A stretch of 5,192 bases of DNA from Rhodospirillaceae bacterium. GTDB taxonomy: Bacteria > Pseudomonadota > Alphaproteobacteria > UBA828. The notes beneath the pieces were generated by a model, which was not told the origin of the DNA, did not search any database, and saw only the letters and a program-made list of their open reading frames with translations. The stretch lies in the NCBI GenBank assembly GCA_028819955.1, contig JAPPKP010000211.1:1-5192 (forward strand), in the 5' to 3' direction. This document shows positions 1-5,192 of the stretch, piece after piece. The position numbers and the translations under genes are program-made. Every line of letters begins with the position of its first letter. Position 1 is the first letter of the stretch.

Positions 1-20
1 CGGTTACGAAGGAGCGGGCG

Positions 21-689
21 ATGGGCGGCGGAACTGGCGAGTTGGTCATGGTCCACACGGTGGCGGGGCTGATCGACCTGTTCGACGAACTGAGCGCCGA
101 GATCGATCCCGATGTTCCGGTGCGCCACGTGGTTGAGGCCGCGCTGCTGACGGACGCGATCGACGAGGGCGGGCTGACCGACGAAATCAGGGCACGCACC
201 CGCGACGCGCTGCTGGAGGCAACCGATGGCGCCGCGCTGGTGCTCTGCACCTGTTCCACTGTCGGCCCCGGCGCCGACGACGCGGAGGCGCAGGCGGACG
301 TGCCGATCCTTAGGGTCGACCGGCCCATGGCCGAGGCGGCGGTGGCGGCCGGCCGGCGCATCACCGTGGCGGCGACGCTCGCCACCACCGTCGGGCCCAC
401 CGCCGACCTGGTCGCCGACGCCGCGCGCCGCGCCGGCAAGGAGGTCGAGATCGACTCCGTCGTCTTCGCCGAGGCCCGCGCCCGGCTGGTGGCGGGCGAT
501 GCGGAAGGGCACGAGTGGATCATCGCCGATGGCCTGCACGAGGCCGCATCCTCGGCGGACGCCATCGTGCTCGCCCAGGCCTCCATGACGCCTGCGCTCG
601 CCCGCTGCGCCGACATCCAGGTGCCGCTGCTGACCAGCCCGCGCTCAGGGCTCGAAGCCGCCATCGCGCGCTACCGCGCGGCGGCGTAG
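21..689 (+). CDS. Asp/Glu/hydantoin racemase superfamily protein
   Basis: Cytoplasmic enzyme-like protein of 222 residues, within the usual 210-250 range of the aspartate/glutamate/hydantoin racemase superfamily. These are two-domain pseudo-symmetric enzymes that use cysteines as acid/base in racemisation, isomerisation or decarboxylation of small carboxylated compounds. What I see: the N-terminal strand LVMVHTVAGL (residues 8-17), the first-cysteine motif LCTCST with C76 and C78, a central segment ITVAATLATTVGPT (114-127), and the C-terminal block IVLAQASMTP (182-191) followed by VPLLTSPRSGLEAA. In racemases the second block normally carries a cysteine (GCAGM type); here A186 sits there, so true two-base racemisation is doubtful. 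ATG 21 is chosen because GAAGGAG (8-14) lies six bases upstream and because it keeps the first strand; ATG 48 would remove part of it. The next gene follows after 34 bases. Family placement is fairly safe; the substrate is unknown. Confidence 0.85.
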   Translation: MGGGTGELVMVHTVAGLIDLFDELSAEIDPDVPVRHVVEAALLTDAIDEGGLTDEIRARTRDALLEATDGAALVLCTCSTVGPGADDAEAQADVPILRVDRPMAEAAVAAGRRITVAATLATTVGPTADLVADAARRAGKEVEIDSVVFAEARARLVAGDAEGHEWIIADGLHEAASSADAIVLAQASMTPALARCADIQVPLLTSPRSGLEAAIARYRAAA

Positions 690-723
690 CGGCAGCGGGG
701 CGCGCGAGAGGGGAGGGCGTGCC

Positions 724-1203
724 ATGCCCGCGGCCAAGACGCTCTATCTGGCGAACCCCTACGGCTTCTCCGCCCAGCAGAAGGACGGGCCGCTCCAGGC
801 GCTGGTCGCGGCGCTGGAGGCGCTCGGCGCCGAGGTGTGGGAGCCCTTCGCCCGCAACAACCAGATCGACAAGGCCGCCGCCGGTTGGGCCTACCGGATC
901 GGCCAGGCGGACCTGCGCGACGTGCGCGATGCCGACGGCATCTTCGCCGTGGTCAACGGCTGCCCGCCGGACGAAGGCGTGATGGTGGAGCTCGGCATGG
1001 CCATCGCCTGGGAGAAGGCGGTGTTCCTGTTCCGCGACGATTTTCGGCGCTGCACCGACAGCGAGGCCTATCCGCTCAACCTGATGGTCTTCACCGGCCT
1101 GCCCGAGGCCGGCTGGGAGGACTACTGGTACGGCTCGGTGGACGAGATCGCCGAGCCCGACAAGGCGCTCGCCCGCTGGCTCGGAAGCGCCGCACCGGGC
1201 TGA
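724..1203 (+). CDS. Nucleoside 2-deoxyribosyltransferase family protein
   Basis: Soluble protein of 159 residues, matching the 150-170 of the nucleoside 2-deoxyribosyltransferase family, which cleaves or transfers the (deoxy)ribosyl group between nucleobases through a glutamate nucleophile. Visible family marks: N-terminal strand LYLANPYGFS (7-16), then an amphipathic helix; GAEVWEPF (35-42); acidic stretch DADGIFAVVNG (69-79); PPDEGVMVELGMAIA (81-95), in which D83 and E89 match the usual Asp and the nucleophilic Glu of the D-x-G-x3-ELG-x-A motif; strand KAVFLFRDDFRR (98-109); and YPLNLMV (116-122), whose N119 matches the late asparagine that completes the neighbour subunit's active site. GGGAGGG (711-717), six bases before ATG 724, supports the start. 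It probably shares a transcript with the racemase-like gene upstream and the transporter downstream. Whether it acts on nucleosides, nucleotides or another N-glycoside cannot be read from sequence. Confidence 0.88.
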   Translation: MPAAKTLYLANPYGFSAQQKDGPLQALVAALEALGAEVWEPFARNNQIDKAAAGWAYRIGQADLRDVRDADGIFAVVNGCPPDEGVMVELGMAIAWEKAVFLFRDDFRRCTDSEAYPLNLMVFTGLPEAGWEDYWYGSVDEIAEPDKALARWLGSAAPG

Positions 1204-1274
1204 ATGGACGCTCGCCGATTGCCCCTGGATTCAGCATGGCGATGCCGGTTAACTGCCGGGACTGACGTGCGGTT

Positions 1275-1297
1275 GCCCGGCCGGCGACAGGTCGGGC
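1275..1297 (+). other. GC-rich intergenic stem-loop
   Basis: In the 107-base gap between the deoxyribosyltransferase-like gene and the first permease gene, GCCCGGCC (1275-1282) pairs with GGTCGGGC (1290-1297) over eight positions including one G-U, around a seven-base loop. No run of T follows, so it is not a classical intrinsic terminator. It could be a weak pause, an RNA-stability element or chance in GC-rich DNA. I saw no convincing sigma-70 promoter in this gap. Confidence 0.35.
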
Positions 1298-1310
1298 CGC
1301 GGCCGGAGCG

Positions 1311-2225
1311 ATGGTCGTAAGGGAGGATGAGGGGAGCGCAGGACAGCGCGCGCGAACAGGCCGCGAAGGGGCGGGGCCGTTGACGCCTCGCCGGCGCGGG
1401 CGGTCGCGGCGCATCAGGCGAGTCATCGCCCGGCTCCTGCCGCACGCCGTTCTCATCGCGTTCAGCCTCGCGATTCTCCTGCCGCTGCTCTGGCTGCTGC
1501 GCGTGGCGCTCACCGACAAGACGACGGCCTACAAGATCCCGCCCGAATGGGGTCAGGCGAGCATCGGCAACTTCGTCGAGATCTTCACCGGTTATCCCTT
1601 CTTCAACTACTTCATCAACAGCGTGACCGTGGCCATCGGAGCGACCGTCGTCGCGCTCCCGCTCGCCGCCGCCATCGCCTACGCCTTCGCCCGCTACAAC
1701 ACCGGCGGCATGACGCTCCGTCTGGTCGTGCTGTCGAGCCAGATGCTGCCGCCGGTCATTCTGGTGCTGCCACTGTTCACGCTGTTCCTCAAGGCCTCGC
1801 TGCTCAACAGCCTGGTCGGCCTGATCATCGCTCACCTGACCATCAGCCTGCCGTTCCTGGCCTGGTTGCTGGTGGCGTTCTTCGACCGCAACATCGCCCT
1901 GCTGGAGCAGGCCGCACGGGTCGATGGCGCCACGCGCCTGCAGACCTTTCTGCGCATCACGCTGCCCGTGGCGGCCCCAGGGATTCTGGCCGCCGGCCTG
2001 CTCTCCTTCATCCTGAGCTGGAACGAGTTCCTGTTCGCGCTGATCCTCAGCGGTTCGCAGACCAACACGCTTCCCGTCGGGCTGTCGTCCTTCCAGACTC
2101 ACCGCGGGGTCGACATCTCCCTGCTGTCGGCGGCGACGATCTGCGCGATTTTGCCGGTCTTCGTTCTGCTGCCCTTCATGAGGCGCTATCTGATCAAGGG
2201 ACTTTCACTGGGTGCGCTGAAGTGA
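1311..2225 (+). CDS. CUT1 sugar ABC transporter permease, MalG/UgpE-like
   Basis: Inner-membrane permease subunit of a carbohydrate-type ABC importer. Six hydrophobic segments are visible at about residues 44-64, 103-126, 136-160, 165-191, 220-247 and 270-291 of the 304-residue form. Between the fourth and fifth is the EAA-type coupling loop, EQAARVDGATRLQTF (199-213) continuing into LPVAAPGI, which contacts the ATPase. The C-terminal tail RRYLIKGLSLGALK is the typical MalG-side ending (K-G-l-x-x-G-a-l-K). The start is uncertain. ATG 1311 gives the longest form (in-frame stop at 1263), but its only SD-like GGAG (1305-1308) is just two bases away and the first 23 residues are low-complexity and polar. 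TTG 1380, with GAAGGGG (1365-1371) eight bases upstream, gives 281 residues, the usual family size, and is at least as likely. The gene precedes its binding protein, which is unusual. The role is secure; the substrate is not known. Confidence 0.93.
   Translation: MVVREDEGSAGQRARTGREGAGPLTPRRRGRSRRIRRVIARLLPHAVLIAFSLAILLPLLWLLRVALTDKTTAYKIPPEWGQASIGNFVEIFTGYPFFNYFINSVTVAIGATVVALPLAAAIAYAFARYNTGGMTLRLVVLSSQMLPPVILVLPLFTLFLKASLLNSLVGLIIAHLTISLPFLAWLLVAFFDRNIALLEQAARVDGATRLQTFLRITLPVAAPGILAAGLLSFILSWNEFLFALILSGSQTNTLPVGLSSFQTHRGVDISLLSAATICAILPVFVLLPFMRRYLIKGLSLGALK
1365..1371 (+). promoter_or_regulatory. Candidate ribosome binding site for TTG start 1380
   Basis: GAAGGGG lies eight bases before an in-frame TTG at 1380-1382. 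The upstream ATG at 1311 has no well-spaced purine-rich site. If used, this site shortens the permease by 23 residues to 281. Confidence 0.4.
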
Positions 2226-2238
2226 TGCCGCACCCCGC

Positions 2239-2285
2239 GCTCCGGCGCCGCCGGCCCGGAGCAACAACCGGAGGAGCACGGCTCC
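2239..2285 (+). promoter_or_regulatory. Paired stem-loops in the leader of the binding-protein gene
   Basis: The 79-base gap before the binding-protein gene holds two adjacent inverted repeats. GCTCCGG (2239-2245) pairs perfectly with CCGGAGC (2256-2262) around a ten-base loop, and GGAGC (2273-2277) pairs with GCTCC (2281-2285) around ACG. The second hairpin ends five bases before the Shine-Dalgarno run. As each arm contains GCTCC or GGAGC, alternative pairings (first arm with third, second with fourth) are possible. No T-run follows, so neither is a standard terminator. Intergenic hairpins beside binding-protein genes are known to stabilise or separate transcript segments; that role here is inference. 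Confidence 0.4.
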
Positions 2286-2290
2286 ACATC

Positions 2291-2298
2291 AAGGGAGG
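2291..2298 (+). promoter_or_regulatory. Strong ribosome binding site of binding-protein gene
   Basis: AAGGGAGG, followed by A, lies six bases before ATG 2305. It is the best-placed long Shine-Dalgarno site among the transporter genes together with that of the ATPase, and fits the need for excess binding protein over permeases. Confidence 0.65.
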
Positions 2299-2304
2299 AC
2301 TGAC

Positions 2305-3585
2305 ATGAGACTGTTCATCGCCGTTGCCGCCGCAACCATGCTCTTTGCGAGCGTGGCCAAGGCGGAGACCATCCGCATCCTCATGGAGACGGTACCGGAT
2401 ACCCGCTACATCCAGGAGCTGCTGCCGGAATTCGAGGAAGCAACGGGCATCGACGTCGAGATCGAGGCCATCAGCTACATCGACATGCACTCGAAGCTGG
2501 TGCCGCAGCTCATCTCGCCCCAGGGGAGCTACGACCTCATCGTGGTCGACTTCTACTGGGTCGGCGAGTTCACCAAGGCGGGCTGGCTGATGCCGCTCGA
2601 CGATCTCGCCGCCCGCGACGGGGTCAATGTCGACGTGTACGTGCCCAAGCTCATGGATCTGGTCGGGCGCGTCGACGGCGTGCTCTACATGCTGCCGTTC
2701 TACAACTATTCGATGGCCCTCATCTATCGCCAGGACCTGATCGACGATCCTGCGGAGCAGGCGGCCTTCAAGGAGCAATACGGCATCGATCTCAGGGTGC
2801 CCGAGACCTGGGACGAGTACTGGAAGCAGGTGGAGTTCTTCACCCGCGACAACGACGGCGACGGCCAGCGGGACTTCTACGGGACCGTCATCCAGGGCCA
2901 GCGCGGCGACTGCATCTCCATGCAATGGGCGAACTATCTCTACGCCCAGGGCGGCCGCTATCACGACGAGAACTGGGAGCCCCTGCTGGACACCCCCGAG
3001 GCCATCCGGGCCATGGAGTTCTATCGTGACGCCGTGGTGAACTACAGCCCGGCCGGCTCGGAAGCCTACTGCTTCGACGAGGCCTTCAACGTCATGGCGC
3101 AGGGCAGGGCCTACAGCTTCGTCACCTTCAACATCCTTTACGCCGGGTTCGAGGATCCCGAGTCCTCGACGGTAGCCGGCAAGGTCGGCATCACGCCCAA
3201 TCCGGGCGGCGGCCTGAACGGCGGCTGGGGCTGGGCCATTCCCAATTCGAGCCCGAACGTGGAAGCCGCGTGGACCTTCATCAAGTGGGCCGAAGACCCC
3301 GAGACCGCCAAGCGGCGCGCGCTGCTCGGCGGCGCACCGACGCAGGCGCCGATCTTCACCGATCCCGACGTGATGGCGGCGCGCCCTTACTACCCGGTCC
3401 TCGGCGAGATCCTCGCCGGCACGCAGGACTTCCCGGTCTTCACCTACACGACCGAGTTCGTGGAGGAAGTCGGCCGCGAACTGAACCTGGCCGCGATCGG
3501 CGAGAAGCCCATTCCCGAGGCCATGGCCGATGCCCAGGCGGAGCTTCGCGCCCTGCTCATCAAGGACGGCAAGATCGCCGAATAG
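2305..3585 (+). CDS. Extracellular solute-binding protein family 1 (CUT1 sugar ABC transporter)
   Basis: Periplasmic receptor of the importer, 426 residues, typical for MalE/UgpB-like proteins. A Sec signal peptide is clear: MRLF, hydrophobic core IAVAAATMLFASV, and an AKA-type signal peptidase I site after A20, so the mature protein starts ETIRIL. No lipobox cysteine is present. Family signs: a helix with LLPEFEEATGIDVEIEAI (39-56), SYDLIVVD (75-82), the first hinge near VDGVLYMLPFYNYSMALIYR (123-142), PETWDEYW (166-173), and GWGWAIPNSSPNVEAAWTFIKW (307-328), typical of cluster 1. Many aromatics (W85, Y133, Y135, W173, W208, W308, W310) could stack on a sugar. DNDGDGQRD (182-190) has the DxDxDG pattern of calcium-binding loops. 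C203 and C256, the only cysteines, could form a disulfide. ATG 2305 is supported by the AAGGGAGG site and the signal peptide. It sits between its two permease genes. Ligand not identifiable. Confidence 0.95.
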   Translation: MRLFIAVAAATMLFASVAKAETIRILMETVPDTRYIQELLPEFEEATGIDVEIEAISYIDMHSKLVPQLISPQGSYDLIVVDFYWVGEFTKAGWLMPLDDLAARDGVNVDVYVPKLMDLVGRVDGVLYMLPFYNYSMALIYRQDLIDDPAEQAAFKEQYGIDLRVPETWDEYWKQVEFFTRDNDGDGQRDFYGTVIQGQRGDCISMQWANYLYAQGGRYHDENWEPLLDTPEAIRAMEFYRDAVVNYSPAGSEAYCFDEAFNVMAQGRAYSFVTFNILYAGFEDPESSTVAGKVGITPNPGGGLNGGWGWAIPNSSPNVEAAWTFIKWAEDPETAKRRALLGGAPTQAPIFTDPDVMAARPYYPVLGEILAGTQDFPVFTYTTEFVEEVGRELNLAAIGEKPIPEAMADAQAELRALLIKDGKIAE

Positions 3586-3597
3586 CGGCTCAGCCGC
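3585..3597 (+). other. Palindrome filling the gap between binding protein and second permease
   Basis: Arms GCGGCT (3585-3590) and AGCCGC (3592-3597) are perfect inverted repeats around one base. They start on the last base of the stop codon TAG and end directly before ATG 3598. As RNA only four base pairs with a five-base loop are likely. The palindrome occupies the place where a Shine-Dalgarno site would be, so the next gene has none. It could damp translation of the permease or mark an RNA end; chance is also possible. Confidence 0.4.
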
Positions 3598-4500
3598 ATG
3601 GTCATGTCACCCCTGACGGGTGGCACGTTGACGCTGACACAGCGGGACCGGCGCTTTGGGTATCTGCTCACGGCGCCGGGCCTCGCCGTGTTGGTGGCTG
3701 TCGTTACCTTCCCGCTGTTCTTCACCATCTTCACGAGCTTCTACGACTACACCCTGCTCACCCCCAACCACGACACCTTCATCGGCGGGGAGAACTACCA
3801 GGAGGCGGCCGAGGAGGAGTACCTGCCGGGCTCGCTCTGGGTCACGGTCAAGTTCGTCCTCGCCTCGGTCGTCATCGAATTCATCATCGGCTTCATCGTG
3901 GCGCTCTCGCTCAACGCCACCGAGCGATTCAAGACGGTCTACTACCTGATCCTGCTGGCGCCGCTGCTCATCAACCCCGTGGTGGTCGGGCTGTTGTGGC
4001 GCATGCTCCTTCATTCCGAGCTCGGCATCGTCAACTACGCCATCGGTCTCGTCGGGATCAGACCGGTGAGCTGGCTCGGCGATCCCACGATCGCGTTCTG
4101 GACCGTGGTGCTGACCGACATCTGGCATCAGGTCTCGTTCATGGCGATCCTGCTTCTGGCCGGGCTCTCGGCCCTGCCGCGCGAGCCCTACGAGGCGGCG
4201 CGTATGGACGGCGCGTCGCCGCTCCGCTGCTTCTTCTACATCACGCTGCCGCTGATGCAGCCGGTCATCGCGGTCGCGCTGCTCTTACGCATGATCTTCG
4301 CGATCAAGACCTTCGACATCGTCTTCATCATGACCAAGGGCGGCCCCGGCACCGCGACCGATCTGATCAGCTACTTCATCTATCGCGCCGCCTTTTTCGG
4401 TCTCGACATCGGGCGCGCGTCGGCGATGGCGGTGGGGCTGCTCATCATCATCATCGTGCTGACGGCCTTTCTGTATCGCTACATGCGCTCGCTGAACTAG
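3598..4500 (+). CDS. CUT1 sugar ABC transporter permease, MalF/UgpA-like
   Basis: Second inner-membrane permease, 300 residues, the normal length of short MalF/UgpA-type proteins without the extra N-terminal helices and large periplasmic loop of E. coli MalF. Six hydrophobic segments lie at about 26-48, 80-105, 114-137, 165-190, 219-245 and 275-294. YLLTAPGLAVL opening the first helix is typical of this side of the pair. The EAA loop reads YEAARMDGASPLRCFFYITLP (198-218) with E199-A-A and G205, followed by MQPVI. FDIVFIMTKGGPGTATD (239-255) and the short C-terminal tail YRYMRSLN are also classical. Start choice: ATG 3598 is 12 bases after the previous stop with no Shine-Dalgarno site; ATG 3604 and TTG 3628 are in-frame alternatives, neither with a good site. 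Translational coupling to the binding-protein gene is likely. The stop codon overlaps the ATPase ribosome site. It pairs with the MalG-like permease located two genes upstream. Confidence 0.95.
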   Translation: MVMSPLTGGTLTLTQRDRRFGYLLTAPGLAVLVAVVTFPLFFTIFTSFYDYTLLTPNHDTFIGGENYQEAAEEEYLPGSLWVTVKFVLASVVIEFIIGFIVALSLNATERFKTVYYLILLAPLLINPVVVGLLWRMLLHSELGIVNYAIGLVGIRPVSWLGDPTIAFWTVVLTDIWHQVSFMAILLLAGLSALPREPYEAARMDGASPLRCFFYITLPLMQPVIAVALLLRMIFAIKTFDIVFIMTKGGPGTATDLISYFIYRAAFFGLDIGRASAMAVGLLIIIIVLTAFLYRYMRSLN

Positions 4501-4505
4501 GAGGG
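4499..4505 (+). promoter_or_regulatory. Ribosome binding site deciding the GTG start of the ATPase gene
   Basis: AGGAGGG begins within the TAG stop codon of the upstream permease and lies seven bases before GTG 4513. It supports this non-ATG start and suggests coupled translation of permease and ATPase. Confidence 0.7.
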
Positions 4506-4512
4506 ATCGGAG

Positions 4513-5192
<680 letters not shown>

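Noticed and set aside
515..982. Plus-strand frame bridging the first two genes
   Set aside because: Arg/Pro-rich shadow in an alternate frame of two well-supported genes, with no ribosome site or recognisable motif.
1219..1254. Possible promoter TTGCCC with TTAACT in the spacer before the permease
   Set aside because: The boxes are 24 bases apart, too far for sigma-70, and each matches the consensus only partly.
1327..1383. 18-codon ORF (ATG 1327 to TGA 1381) just before TTG 1380, a possible leader peptide overlapping the start
   Set aside because: GGGAGG directly abuts the ATG with no spacing, the peptide has no codon run suggestive of attenuation, and such short frames are common by chance.
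1122..2102. Long minus-strand open frame of 326 codons opposite the first permease
   Set aside because: It is rich in Gln, Arg and Glu without any recognisable fold, crosses the intergenic region, and lies opposite a clear membrane protein. Codon bias of GC-rich genes creates such open frames.
2194..2964. Minus-strand open frame of 256 codons opposite the binding-protein gene
   Set aside because: Its composition (many Val, His, Asp, Leu) is what the antisense of a GC-rich gene gives; the plus strand encodes an unmistakable secreted binding protein.
4441..4456. ATC repeat tract in the last helix of the second permease
   Set aside because: Four ATC codons give a run of isoleucines in a membrane helix; ordinary composition, too short to be a meaningful repeat.

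Overview
The window is GC-rich DNA with mostly G/C third codon positions and good Shine-Dalgarno sites. The protein families and codon style suggest an alphaproteobacterium (Rhizobiales or Rhodospirillales type), but this is inferred from style and not proven. All supported genes lie on the plus strand, run the same way and leave only short gaps. They look like one catabolic or uptake operon cut by the window on the right and probably also on the left.

Layout. A 222-residue protein of the Asp/Glu/hydantoin racemase superfamily (21-689) is followed after 34 bases by a 159-residue protein of the nucleoside 2-deoxyribosyltransferase family (724-1203). A 107-base spacer with a GC-rich stem-loop follows. 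Then comes a complete binding-protein-dependent ABC importer of the carbohydrate CUT1 type, in an unusual order: MalG/UgpE-like permease (1311-2225), periplasmic solute-binding protein (2305-3585), MalF/UgpA-like permease (3598-4500) and MalK/UgpC-like ATPase (from GTG 4513 to beyond the right edge).

Working together. The secreted binding protein captures a solute, probably a sugar, polyol or glycoside-like compound. The two six-helix permeases form the channel, and the ATPase docks on their EAA loops and drives import. The racemase-like and deoxyribosyltransferase-like enzymes are probably cytoplasmic partners acting on the imported compound or a derivative. That pairing hints at a ribosylated or nucleoside-like substrate, but the sequence does not establish it.

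Most notable points: a racemase-family enzyme whose usual second catalytic cysteine appears replaced by alanine; a split transporter order with the binding protein between its two permeases; candidate RNA structures in the two gaps that flank the binding-protein gene, with very different ribosome sites on its neighbours; and an uncertain start for the first permease. No RNA genes, insertion sequences, CRISPR arrays or convincing terminators were seen, and no gene-free stretch exceeds about 110 bases.
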